Assembly (NCBI GenBank): GCA_944390355.1
Contig: CALXPT010000014.1
Span: 1-45,846 of the forward strand
Source of the DNA: an uncultured Alphaproteobacteria bacterium
GTDB taxonomy: Bacteria; Pseudomonadota; Alphaproteobacteria; RF32; CAG-239
Direction of reading: 5' to 3'
Length of the DNA stretch: 45,846 nucleotides
Part shown: positions 39,164 to 45,846 of the stretch, piece by piece
How positions within the stretch are numbered: the first letter of the stretch is position 1
Layout: each line of letters opens with the position of its first letter
Notes under the pieces: model-generated
Seen by the model: the letters and a program-made list of their open reading frames with translations, nothing else
The model's database searches: none
Told to the model about the DNA's origin: nothing
Made by a program: the position numbers and the translations under genes

Positions 39164-39529
39164 ATGGTTATTGACGGAAACAATAAAATTCAGAGAAGTA
39201 TTTTGACAAATAAGTGCTTCTATCAAACTACGGCCCAAATCATGAACGATTTTGAAAAAAAGGGCTATCCTAATTCTGCGGATGAAACCGCTAAGGTTAT
39301 TGCCGCCTATCATAATATTGTTCAGAAAAAAACACGCAATAATTTCGGCACCGATTATAACGAGGCTTTCAAAAAAATTGATAAAGCCATCGAATCAATG
39401 GCGCACAAGGTTTTTTATGACTGTGATTCTCAGTCTTTGGATTTTGCCTACCGCTCTTTTGAGGAATTTGACCACATCAGTGCCATTGTCGGGCGGCGTC
39501 ATATGGCCAAAAAACACGATGCCGCTTAG
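39164..39529 (+). CDS. Unknown protein of 121 aa
   Basis: Unrecognised helical protein with no signal peptide or membrane segment. The start ATG at 39164 has AGG 7 bases upstream (a modest SD). The sequence is rich in Lys, Asn and Ala, with a predicted long helix about residues 30-80. It is followed by a weak hairpin and the convergent ELM1-family gene. Confidence 0.6.
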   Translation: MVIDGNNKIQRSILTNKCFYQTTAQIMNDFEKKGYPNSADETAKVIAAYHNIVQKKTRNNFGTDYNEAFKKIDKAIESMAHKVFYDCDSQSLDFAYRSFEEFDHISAIVGRRHMAKKHDAA

Positions 39530-39538
39530 GTCTTGAAT

Positions 39539-39567
39539 CCCTTGTCATATTTTCCTGTAAGGGCTTT
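39539..39567. terminator. Possible weak terminator between two convergent genes
   Basis: CCCTT / AAGGG (39539-39543 with 39559-39563) followed by CTTTTG. The stem is short with a 15-base loop, so it may not work well. Confidence 0.35.
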
Positions 39568-39569
39568 TG

Positions 39570-40541
39570 TCAGAGTTTTTCTATTGCCTCGGCTATGGTT
39601 GTGGCCGGATTGAGCGTCTTTTGAGGATGAAAATCATATTCTCCCTTTTCCAATAAATTTGCATATCCGCTCTCACACAATGATTTTACAAAACGTCGGT
39701 GCTTGGGGGTTAGCCAATTTTTGCCTTGATAAATATATACCGGTTTGCCGCTGCCGCATGCCTCACAACACATTGAAACTGAATCACCGCTGACAATTAT
39801 ATAATCCGATGAGGCTAAATATCCCATATATGGGTTCTGTTCCGTACTTCCCCACAGATATTTGTAGCTGGGAATATCTTTGAGTATTTCCATCATTTGT
39901 TTTTCTGCCTGAGCTCCGGTTCTCCGCGAATCCGTTATTAACAGCGAACCACCTATTTTATTATGAAAATGCTTGATATGTTGGGCAAAATCTATCGCAT
40001 TCTCAAGCGTGAAACCTTTTCCTTTTATTTTTCCGCCAATGATTACTGCCGTCAGAGGCCGTGGCAAATCACTAAATGCATTAAGCCATTCTTGTTTGGC
40101 TTGGGCTAATTTTTCTTTGGATATTCGATGCGGCGAACCTGTTGTATAAATAATGTTTGCTCCCGAAATTTTGGCTCGGTCATGCTCCGGTACTGCTATT
40201 ATATCAAATTCTTGATGTCCGCTGAATCCGGGGTAGAGCAACTGTATTATCTTACATTTGCCGGACGACTGCTTTTTAATCCAGCGCAAAACCGGTGATA
40301 ATCTCCTGCTTGCCGCCATTGCAATATCCGGATACGGCTGTTTGAGCTTGGTTCTTGATTCTTGCTTTATTCCTATTAAACTCCGACCCTGCAAACAGTT
40401 GGGCAGCTTTGAAAATACATTGTATTCAAGTGATTTTTCTTCTATTTCATATTTTTCTTTATCCAAAAAATCGGCAACACCTTTGATTTGATTATTGCTT
40501 CCGGCTCGGCTGTCCGTTAGTATCCAAACTTTTTTCTTCAT
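39570..40541 (-). CDS. ELM1 / DUF1022 family protein
   Basis: Member of the ELM1/DUF1022 family, common in alphaproteobacteria and related to the plant mitochondrial fission factor ELM1. The 323-aa length fits. Family stretches are visible, including ILTDSRAGSNNQIKGVADFL at the N-terminus, GSPHRISKEKL, and SSDYIIVSGDSVSMCCEACG with GKPVYIY near the C-terminus. The structure suggests a glycosyltransferase-B-like fold, but the bacterial role is not established. It has no close operon partner here. Confidence 0.9.
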   Translation of the reverse strand: MKKKVWILTDSRAGSNNQIKGVADFLDKEKYEIEEKSLEYNVFSKLPNCLQGRSLIGIKQESRTKLKQPYPDIAMAASRRLSPVLRWIKKQSSGKCKIIQLLYPGFSGHQEFDIIAVPEHDRAKISGANIIYTTGSPHRISKEKLAQAKQEWLNAFSDLPRPLTAVIIGGKIKGKGFTLENAIDFAQHIKHFHNKIGGSLLITDSRRTGAQAEKQMMEILKDIPSYKYLWGSTEQNPYMGYLASSDYIIVSGDSVSMCCEACGSGKPVYIYQGKNWLTPKHRRFVKSLCESGYANLLEKGEYDFHPQKTLNPATTIAEAIEKL

Positions 40542-40612
40542 CTTTCTAACTCTATTTTAATTAATTCTCTTTAATATTACATCTATTGTCATTTAACTCA
40601 AGGAGAATAATC

Positions 40613-40918
40613 ATGAAATATACCGTTTGTCTGTTGTTTTTAGTCGTTTTATGCTTTTCTCTACCCGTTCAGGCTCAGACTACAGCTAAAAAAGATGCTA
40701 TTTATTTGGCTACGGTTAAAGCGGTGGCAGATTTCAAAATTAATGATGCCGAAACTTTTGATGATGTCGAAAAACTACGCGAAAACAAACGTTTTCTCAA
40801 AGATTTGCAAAATATGGTCAATAAACTCAGCAATGATAAAAACAAAGATGCAAAAAACCGCAAGGTGTTGAAAATTTTGCAACAGGCCGGCGAAGATATC
40901 TATAATATTTTGAATTAA
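40613..40918 (+). CDS. Small secreted protein, unknown function
   Basis: The start at 40613 is chosen because AAGGAG lies 7 bases upstream and it gives a clean signal peptide (MKYTVCLLFLVVLCFSLPVQAQ, cleavage near VQA-Q). The 101-aa precursor yields a small, mostly helical, Lys/Asp/Asn-rich periplasmic protein. A longer in-frame start upstream would add nine unlikely residues. No family is recognised. Confidence 0.7.
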   Translation: MKYTVCLLFLVVLCFSLPVQAQTTAKKDAIYLATVKAVADFKINDAETFDDVEKLRENKRFLKDLQNMVNKLSNDKNKDAKNRKVLKILQQAGEDIYNILN

Positions 40919-40983
40919 ACTTTGTTTAATAAAATTATTCTACAATGCAGTTATGGTTTGTAAATCAGCGTGGAGGTCGTGTT

Positions 40984-41121
40984 ATGAAAAAAATTAAAAA
41001 AATTGCTTCTGACACTAAATCAGTTCTGGAAGAAATCGAAAAACTCAGGTTATCTTTGTTTAAGGGATTTTCTTTTTCTGAAAATGATGAAACCGATGCT
41101 TCCGTTGCTTCAAATTCTTAA
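40984..41121 (+). CDS. Short ORF of 45 aa with a strong SD, previously easy to miss
   Basis: The ATG at 40984 is preceded by GGAGG (40971-40976 region), one of the strongest SDs in the window, and the frame runs to TAA at 41119-41121. The peptide begins MKKIKKIASDTKSVLEEIEK: Lys-rich then a Glu-rich helix and a Ser/Asp-rich tail. It ends 10 bp before the 41132 lipoprotein ATG, so the two may be cotranscribed and coupled. No family is recognised. Confidence 0.6.
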   Translation: MKKIKKIASDTKSVLEEIEKLRLSLFKGFSFSENDETDASVASNS

Positions 41122-41131
41122 AGGGCGTCAA

Positions 41132-41644
41132 ATGCGATTAAATAAAGTTTTTCTTTTGTCTTGTTTAGGCATCATGCTCTCTGCATGCGCCATTGATAAT
41201 CACCCCAGCGGGGCTGAAATGCGCGCCCAGATGAATGAGACGGAAACTGCGGCTTATCATCAGAAAATCATTAACTGGAAAGAAAAACATAAGATGGTTG
41301 GCGGTGAACAACTCGTTCTTGGGCGTAATGTCGAAGTTATTCCCGCCGTTAAAGGCTACAAAGCTCGATTCAAAAAGCCTAAATATCCCGATAAAGCTAC
41401 CGAAGATGAAATGATGTATGTTCAATACGGTGATGCTTATTCCCGTTTGGTTGAAAATGTCAGCGTGCAGAATATGGATGAAAATCAAGTAACTTACCGT
41501 TATCATAATGCCAGAATCGATGAACTAGCCATGCTGGCCGGTATGTATTGTAAAAAACAAAATGACAAATCGGCTATGTTACAGAAAATTACACTCCACA
41601 AAAATCAGGTGCGGTTGGCGACTTTTGATTGTATACGCTTGTAA
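41132..41644 (+). CDS. Lipoprotein, unknown function
   Basis: The start at 41132 gives MRLNKVFLLSCLGIMLSACAI, a lipoprotein signal peptide with lipobox LSAC. An in-frame start 129 bases upstream is rejected since it overlaps the short ORF at 40984 and hides the signal. The 170-aa protein is likely attached to the outer or inner membrane. AAAGGG precedes the ATG. No known domain is recognised. Confidence 0.75.
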   Translation: MRLNKVFLLSCLGIMLSACAIDNHPSGAEMRAQMNETETAAYHQKIINWKEKHKMVGGEQLVLGRNVEVIPAVKGYKARFKKPKYPDKATEDEMMYVQYGDAYSRLVENVSVQNMDENQVTYRYHNARIDELAMLAGMYCKKQNDKSAMLQKITLHKNQVRLATFDCIRL

Positions 41645-41707
41645 CCGCTCTCTAAGTTAACTATATCTTTCCTTAGAATGGGTTGTTTTTTTGTTAGGTT
41701 ATAAGCT

Positions 41708-42655
41708 ATGAAAGATTTGTATTCTGTTTTAGGTGTTGCTAAAAATGCTTCCGAAAGCGAGATTAAATCCGCTTATCGGAAGCTTGCTCGCAAATATCAT
41801 CCCGATTTGAATAAAGATAATCCTAATGCGGCGGAAATGTTTAAGGAAATTTCTGCGGCTTATGACATTTTGGGTGATAAAGACAAACGCCAAAAATATG
41901 ATAATAATGAAATTGATGCCGAGGGAAAACCTACCGGTTTCGGGGCTGGTTTTGGCGGAGCTCAAGGTTTTGGTGACGGTGGGTTTGGCGATGGTGGAAA
42001 TTTTTATTCTTTTCACAGCAGCGGAAATCCTTTTGGTCGAGGACAATCTCAAGGCGGATTTGATTTTTCTTCTATCTTTGGGGATGATATTTTTTCTTCT
42101 TTTGCCGGCGGGCAAAACTTTAGAGGCGGGGCAAGAACTTCCCGCAAAGGAACGGATATTGCCTATAACATGAAAATCAGCTTTTTGGATGCCGCGCTGG
42201 GTAGCGAACAACAGGTCTTTATCGGTTCTAAAACCGTTAATGTTAAAGTTCCGGCCGGCTCGGTTGATGGGCAAACCTTGCGCTTAAAAGGTTTGGGAAA
42301 TGCGGGTGTTAACGGCGGTGCTAACGGCGATGTTCTTATTACGCTTAATGTTTCGTCTCATCCTTATTTTAAAGCCGATGGAAATGATATTTTGCTCGAT
42401 TTGCCAATTTCGCTCAAAGAAGCTGTGTTAGGCGCAAAAATTACCGTGCCGACTATTAGCGGAAAGGTTAATGTTAAAATCCCACCTTATTCCGACTCTG
42501 GCGAAAAACTCCGTTTGAAAGGCAAAGGTATTAAGTCTCAAAATAAAGTCGGCGATGAAATAATTACTCTTAAAGTGATTACTTCCAAAACAAAAAGTTC
42601 TGACTTGGAGCGCGTTTTGGAGAATATCACCAATGAAAATGTCAGGAATTTTTAA
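41708..42655 (+). CDS. DnaJ-type co-chaperone lacking the zinc finger (CbpA-like)
   Basis: J-domain protein of 315 aa. The N-terminal J domain has the HPD motif in [11 protein letters not shown] (near residue 30), followed by a Gly/Phe-rich stretch (about 75-140) and the DnaJ C-terminal substrate-binding domains (about 150-305). The CxxCxGxG zinc repeats of class I DnaJ are absent, so this is class II (CbpA-like), stimulating DnaK ATPase. Its stop is 3 bp before the DUF1349 gene; the two probably share a transcript. Confidence 0.93.
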   Translation: MKDLYSVLGVAKNASESEIKSAYRKLARKYHPDLNKDNPNAAEMFKEISAAYDILGDKDKRQKYDNNEIDAEGKPTGFGAGFGGAQGFGDGGFGDGGNFYSFHSSGNPFGRGQSQGGFDFSSIFGDDIFSSFAGGQNFRGGARTSRKGTDIAYNMKISFLDAALGSEQQVFIGSKTVNVKVPAGSVDGQTLRLKGLGNAGVNGGANGDVLITLNVSSHPYFKADGNDILLDLPISLKEAVLGAKITVPTISGKVNVKIPPYSDSGEKLRLKGKGIKSQNKVGDEIITLKVITSKTKSSDLERVLENITNENVRNF

Positions 42656-42658
42656 TTC

Positions 42659-43222
42659 ATGCTATTAGACCAACTCAGAGATTTTGAATGGCTCAACGAA
42701 CCTGCGGAAGTTAATTTTTCTGACGGGGGAATGTCGGTTTTAGCCGTCAAAGGTTCTGATTTTTGGCAAAATAAGACTCGTCGAGTCAAAAAAGACGACG
42801 GACATTTTTTCTTTGCTCGTAAATGCGGAAATTTCTCGCTCGTCGTGCAGTGGCATTTTTCACCAATGTGTGATTCACAACAATGCGGGCTTATGGTGCG
42901 TTTTGATGAACAAAACTGGGCTAAACTCTCTATCATGACCGATAATCCCGATTTTCCCAAATTAGGCTCTTGTGTCTGTAATAGCGGATATACCGACTGG
43001 GCCAGCCAAGCCATTGCCCCTGATATTTGCGATATATGGTTTATGATTAAACGTATTAACGGTGATTATTTGATGTTTTATTCTACGGATGGTCTTTCGT
43101 TCCGGCAAATCAGGCTTTTTAATTTTATCAATGAAGATGTCGAGATTAAGGCCGGTGCTTATATCTGTTCCCCAAAGAGCGAGGGCTTTGAAGCTGTTCT
43201 TAATAAAATCGATTTTGATTAA
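42659..43222 (+). CDS. DUF1349 family protein (concanavalin-like fold)
   Basis: Cytoplasmic protein of 187 aa, of the DUF1349 family, predicted to have a beta-sandwich fold of the concanavalin type. Segments typical of the family include FFARKCGNFSLVVQWHFSPM and CGLMVRFDEQNWAKL. It has no visible SD and starts 3 bp after dnaJ, so translation is probably coupled. Function is unknown; sugar binding is possible from the fold, by inference. Confidence 0.8.
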   Translation: MLLDQLRDFEWLNEPAEVNFSDGGMSVLAVKGSDFWQNKTRRVKKDDGHFFFARKCGNFSLVVQWHFSPMCDSQQCGLMVRFDEQNWAKLSIMTDNPDFPKLGSCVCNSGYTDWASQAIAPDICDIWFMIKRINGDYLMFYSTDGLSFRQIRLFNFINEDVEIKAGAYICSPKSEGFEAVLNKIDFD

Positions 43223-43233
43223 CGGAGGTGCTT

Positions 43234-43875
43234 ATGCTTAAATTTTTTGCTATTTTAGCGGTTTGTTTGTTTTCTTTAACCCCTGCTTATGCGCAGGAAA
43301 ATTCTTTGGAGGGTGATGATATGCCAAAATATATTTCTCTGCCTAAACCCAATATTTCTGCCGGTATGCCTTTAATGGAAGCTTTGAACAATCGGAAAAC
43401 CATAAGGAACTTCAGCGTGCGTAAAATTAACGAACAAAATTTGTCTGAAATTTTGTGGGCGGCTAACGGGATTAACCGTGAGGATGGCAAAAGAACCATC
43501 CCGACCGCTCGCGATTCCAGAGACTTGGACGTTTATGTTATTAAACAAGGCGGGGCATATCGCTATAACCCCGGACAAAATTCTTTAGAACTTGTTAATC
43601 CCGCTGCTTTGATTTATACCGCGGCTAAGCAAGATTATGTTAAAAATGCCGACATACTCTTGGTTTATGTTTCCAACAACCCAAACCGTGAATACGGAGC
43701 CATGCATGCCGGTTCCGCTTATCAAAATGTCGGATTGTATGCCGCCTCAAACGGAATGAGCAACGTTGTGCTCGGTATGATTGACAAAGATATGCTGCAC
43801 AAAGAACTCCATTTGCAAGATGATGAATACGTTATCATTGCTCAAGCAATGGGCTGGCCCAAAACCGTTAAATAA
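43234..43875 (+). CDS. Secreted nitroreductase family protein (SagB-type)
   Basis: Nitroreductase-like FMN-binding protein with a signal peptide (cleavage near AYA-QE, residue 23), so it is periplasmic. The start at ATG 43234 is chosen because GGAGG lies 5 bases upstream; a GTG six bases earlier is inside that SD. The 213-aa protein has the segment NRKTIRNFSVRKINEQNLSEI, as at the FMN site, ILWAANGINR and the C-terminal HAGSAYQNVGLYAASNG, typical of SagB/nitroreductase folds. Substrate is unknown. It ends at a strong terminator. Confidence 0.85.
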   Translation: MLKFFAILAVCLFSLTPAYAQENSLEGDDMPKYISLPKPNISAGMPLMEALNNRKTIRNFSVRKINEQNLSEILWAANGINREDGKRTIPTARDSRDLDVYVIKQGGAYRYNPGQNSLELVNPAALIYTAAKQDYVKNADILLVYVSNNPNREYGAMHAGSAYQNVGLYAASNGMSNVVLGMIDKDMLHKELHLQDDEYVIIAQAMGWPKTVK

Positions 43876-43880
43876 TCAAG

Positions 43881-43918
43881 AAAATCCCTTTGAGTTCAAT
43901 TCTCAAAGGGATTTTTTA
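43881..43918 (+). terminator. Terminator after the nitroreductase gene
   Basis: A 14-bp perfect stem AAAATCCCTTTGAG / CTCAAAGGGATTTT (43881-43894 with 43902-43915), followed by more T. Confidence 0.93.
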
Positions 43919-43950
43919 TTATATCTTAAAATATGTACTCTTTTTTCAAA

Positions 43951-44026
43951 TGGTGGAGGTAAGGAGGATCGAACTCCTGACCTAATGATTGCGAACCATT
44001 CGCTCTCCCAACTGAGCTATACCCCC
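43951..44026 (-). tRNA. tRNA-Ala (anticodon CGC)
   Basis: Read on the minus strand from 44026, the 76-base gene folds as a complete cloverleaf: acceptor GGGGGTA / TACCTCC with the G3:U70 wobble pair that defines alanine identity, D arm GCTC-GAGC, anticodon stem AATGG / TCATT with loop TTCGCAA (anticodon CGC, codon GCG), T arm AGGAG / CTCCT with loop TTCGATC, and an encoded CCA end. It lies 46 bp after tRNA-Ala(GGC), behind a terminator-like hairpin. Confidence 0.97.
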
Positions 44027-44042
44027 AATATGCGCTCTAATC

Positions 44043-44064
44043 AAAAACCGCCCCTAAGGACGGT
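44043..44064 (-). terminator. Terminator-like hairpin between the two tRNA-Ala genes
   Basis: On the minus strand ACCGTCC pairs with GGGCGGT (44064-44058 with 44053-44047; one G-U pair), loop TTAG, then TTTTT. It lies downstream of tRNA-Ala(GGC) and only 17 bp upstream of tRNA-Ala(CGC). Confidence 0.7.
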
Positions 44065-44072
44065 ATCTAAAT

Positions 44073-44148
<76 letters not shown>

Positions 44149-44161
44149 AATCGCTTTTTGC

Positions 44162-44190
44162 AATATAAAGAAAGTTTTCGGCCTTGTCAA
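44162..44190 (-). promoter_or_regulatory. Promoter of the tRNA-Ala pair
   Basis: On the minus strand TTGACA (44190-44185), a 17-bp spacer and TATATT (44167-44162), the strongest sigma-70 promoter found in the window. It lies 13 bp before the 5' end of tRNA-Ala(GGC), implying a very short leader. Confidence 0.85.
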
Positions 44191-44214
44191 ATAAAATTTT
44201 TATAAATTTATATA

Positions 44215-44676
44215 CTAAGAATCACCGCTGTGCCGTTTGTGGTGTCCTGTCAAACACCCTTTACTCCATGCCATCAAAACTTCTGTTTCTCCGGTTTGAG
44301 GGTTTGGGGTTTCTGCAATGATTTTGAACCCTTTCTTTTGGTAGAATAGCAGCGCAAACGTATTTTGGGCAAAAACTTTTAGTGAAATATAGGCTCGATT
44401 GCGGCGTATGTATTGCAACAATTTTGAACCGATATTTTGTTTTTGGTAACTCGGGTGTACAAACATTGTGCCGATTTGATTGCTCTCGTCAATACTTATG
44501 AAGCCTTTGATTTTGTGTTTATCTTCAAAAACATAATGTTGTGTTGCAACCAAGTTTTGGGCTTGCGCTGTATTTTGAGGCAAAAGTAAAGTCATAAAAT
44601 GCCGTGTTGAGCACGAAACCATCTGATAAAGCGTTTCTAAAACTTTGTAATCTTTGGGAATTGCTTTTCTTATCAT
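44215..44676 (-). CDS. GNAT family N-acetyltransferase
   Basis: Acetyltransferase of 153 aa with the GNAT fold. It starts MIRKAIPKDYKVLETLY; the acetyl-CoA-binding motif A reads VHPSYQKQNIGSKLLQYI (about residues 73-90, with QxxxIG in place of the usual Q/RxxGxG/A), and motif B includes FYQKKGFKII. A short basic tail ends the protein. Its target is unknown. It lies upstream of the tRNA-Ala promoter on the same strand. Confidence 0.85.
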   Translation of the reverse strand: MIRKAIPKDYKVLETLYQMVSCSTRHFMTLLLPQNTAQAQNLVATQHYVFEDKHKIKGFISIDESNQIGTMFVHPSYQKQNIGSKLLQYIRRNRAYISLKVFAQNTFALLFYQKKGFKIIAETPNPQTGETEVLMAWSKGCLTGHHKRHSGDS

Positions 44677-44756
44677 ATAAAACCTCAGATTCTGTGATGT
44701 GATGAGAATAAATGATTATGGTTAAAGAAGCCTAAACTTTTTTGAGAAAGTTTGTG

Positions 44757-44785
44757 TTGACAAAAATGTCAAATGATTATAGTTT
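44757..44785 (+). promoter_or_regulatory. Promoter with palindromic -35 region, upstream of the 44829 gene
   Basis: TTGACA (44757-44762) and TAGTTT (44780-44785) with a 17-bp spacer. The -35 box is in the inverted repeat TTGACA-AAAA-TGTCAA (44757-44772), followed by ATG, as at 4312-4330. The leader has no SD and shares ATCATTAAAA with the 4393 leader. Confidence 0.5.
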
Positions 44786-44828
44786 GGAGTAAAATTTTAT
44801 TATTATTAATCATTAAAACATATTGCGT

Positions 44829-45467
44829 ATGAAAATTATTATCATTACGGTTATCATCATCGCGGTGGTGATATTAGGCGGAAGGTGGTATTTACACTGG
44901 CTTAAAAAATGTTATGACCGAAAGCAAAAGCAATGCCGTGAACAAGAAACCTTTATTTTTGATAAACTTTATCAAGGAGAAAACCTTTCCAAAACTTATG
45001 ACAGATTGCGGAACAGTGCTAAAAAAACTATAATAGTATTGGTAGCCTGTATATTGGTTTTAGGCTGCGGTGCTTATTTTGTTGATGCTAGCTATAAACA
45101 ATGGAGCGCGGACTTCAAACAATGGAAAGTTGAACGTGCTGAACGAAAAGCCCAAGCAGAACTTCAGAAACAAAAAGAAAAACGCCTTGAGGCTGAACGT
45201 AAGGCCGAGGAAGCTCGAAAACGGCAAGAAAGACGCCTTGAGGCCGAACGTAAGGCTGAGGAAGCTCGAAAACAACAAGAGATAGCAAGTTTGAAAGCGG
45301 AACAGTTTCAAAAGCTACAAAATCAGAATATTGTACAGAAAAAAGCTGAGCAGCGTAAGAAGAATATTTTTATTGCTAAGGTAAACTTCTGTATTTTGAT
45401 TTTTGCTATTTTTTTGTTTTTAAGTTTTTTTCTATGTATCCTGTATTGTGCTGGCTCAAAGAAATAA
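44829..45467 (+). CDS. Orphan membrane protein with a repeated coiled coil
   Basis: Unrecognised protein of 212 aa. The start ATG 44829 is chosen over a TTG six bases upstream. It has three hydrophobic segments (about residues 2-18, 66-86 and 184-207), with a long charged helix between the second and third. That helix holds two near-identical 17-residue repeats (RLEAERKAEEARKRQE type), encoded by a 51-bp tandem DNA repeat starting at 45183 and 45234. This suggests a rod-like coiled coil between membrane anchors. No SD is present, and it has its own promoter and terminator. Its origin may be foreign. Confidence 0.7.
   Translation: MKIIIITVIIIAVVILGGRWYLHWLKKCYDRKQKQCREQETFIFDKLYQGENLSKTYDRLRNSAKKTIIVLVACILVLGCGAYFVDASYKQWSADFKQWKVERAERKAQAELQKQKEKRLEAERKAEEARKRQERRLEAERKAEEARKQQEIASLKAEQFQKLQNQNIVQKKAEQRKKNIFIAKVNFCILIFAIFLFLSFFLCILYCAGSKK
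45183..45284 (+). repeat. 51-bp tandem repeat (two copies) inside the 44829 gene
   Basis: Two copies, 45183-45233 and 45234-45284, differ at only a few bases and encode the repeated Glu/Arg/Lys/Ala-rich helix. The phase is in frame (17 codons). Confidence 0.85.
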
Positions 45468-45476
45468 TTTAAAAAC

Positions 45477-45510
45477 AGGCAGGAAAATTTCCTGCCTTTT
45501 GCTTTTTTTA
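45477..45510. terminator. Bidirectional terminator between the 44829 gene and parE
   Basis: Perfect 10-bp stem AGGCAGGAAA / TTTCCTGCCT (45477-45486 with 45488-45497), followed by TTT and a T-rich run to 45510 on the plus strand. An A run at 45471-45475 gives T on the minus strand. Confidence 0.88.
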
Positions 45511-45846
45511 AATATCCAAGTCATCAACAAATTTGGCGCGTTCGATGATGAACTTAAAGCGGGTTTCCGGATTTTTGCCCATCAATCTTTCAACCTGACG
45601 GCGCGTTTCAAAGGCCTCTTCCTTGCCCTCCTCCGTTGCCGTGTTCGGCAAAACCACTCTCAGCAACATACGGTTTTTCTTGTCCATGGTGGTTTCTTTC
45701 AGCTGTTGCGGGCTCATCTCGCCCAAACCTTTGAATCGGCTAATGTCGGGCTTGGTATTGCCTTTAACCACCTTGGCTAAAATCTTGTCTTTTTCATCAT
45801 CATCCAGCGCGTAATAATTTTTGCCGCCGGCCACGATTTTATACAA
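45508..45846 (-). CDS. parE: DNA topoisomerase IV subunit B, C-terminal fragment (cut by window edge)
   Basis: The open frame runs off the right edge of the window, so only the last 112 codons are seen; the apparent first codon is not a true start. The protein contains ISRFKGLGEMSPQQLKETTM, typical of the GyrB/ParE C-terminus, and ends ERLMGKNPETRFKFIIERAK then FVDDLDI, which matches ParE rather than GyrB. GyrB is encoded separately at 26864. ParE with ParC unlinks daughter chromosomes. It ends at the shared terminator. Confidence 0.9.
   Translation of the reverse strand: MYKIVAGGKNYYALDDDEKDKILAKVVKGNTKPDISRFKGLGEMSPQQLKETTMDKKNRMLLRVVLPNTATEEGKEEAFETRRQVERLMGKNPETRFKFIIERAKFVDDLDI

Noticed and set aside
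45183..45284. CRISPR-like repeats
   Set aside because: The two copies are adjacent with no spacer, in frame and coding for a coiled coil.

Overview
The window reads as the start of a contig or chromosome segment from a low-G+C (about 40% by eye) Gram-negative alphaproteobacterium. The evidence is the gene content and order: dnaA-dnaN-recF; ihfB with a LapA-domain gene and accD; gpmI-envC-ctpA-divergent polysaccharide deacetylase-rppH; an ELM1-family protein; a fused molybdopterin-binding/NTP-transferase protein; and alpha-type GyrB and ParE. The A/T-rich composition together with several orphan lipoprotein genes carrying leaders like those of Bacteroidota suggests an uncultured, probably gut-associated lineage. 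That placement is inference, not shown directly.

Layout. 1-251: a perfect 77-bp direct repeat (period 111 bp) just upstream of dnaA. 252-4240: replication and repair block dnaA, dnaN, recF. 4393-4809: orphan lipoprotein. 4876-8776 (minus): fatty-acid synthesis and housekeeping genes accD, LapA-domain, ihfB, rmuC, accA. 8965-13341 (plus): an unknown membrane protein overlapping yejA and yejB, but no yejE/yejF. 13419-14177: orphan coiled-coil protein. 14254-20054 (minus): glycolysis/cell-envelope operon gpmI-envC-ctpA-yibQ-like-rppH. 20152-21954 (minus): bifunctional penicillin-binding protein. 22024-25057 (plus): a small regulator-like ORF and polA. 25109-26419 (minus): an archaemetzincin-like zinc protease. 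26420-26863: a long intergenic region with a candidate small RNA and the gyrB promoter. 26864-29308: gyrB. 29381-33104 (minus): molybdopterin fusion protein, two orphan small genes, then rplM-rpsI. 33343-36437: orphan membrane-anchored protein and mutS. 36529-39529: PhoR-like kinase, M50-like membrane protease and two unknown small proteins. 39570-43875: ELM1-family gene, small secreted/lipoprotein genes, dnaJ, a DUF1349 protein and a nitroreductase. 43951-44148 (minus): two tRNA-Ala genes. 44215-45846: acetyltransferase, an orphan coiled-coil membrane protein and the 3' end of parE.

Most genes are core housekeeping and look intact. They serve DNA replication, supercoiling and repair (DnaA, DnaN, RecF, PolA, GyrB, ParE, MutS, RmuC, IHF), membrane lipid synthesis (AccA/AccD) and peptidoglycan growth and remodelling (PBP1A, EnvC, CtpA). 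The most interesting material lies between them: the metzincin-like protease with its unusual Cys/His motif, the candidate RNA beside gyrB, a hidden 45-aa ORF, two tRNA-Ala genes separated by a terminator-like hairpin, and a set of orphan genes whose promoters and SD-less leaders differ from those of the neighbouring genes. No CRISPR array, insertion sequence, prophage or rRNA gene was seen.
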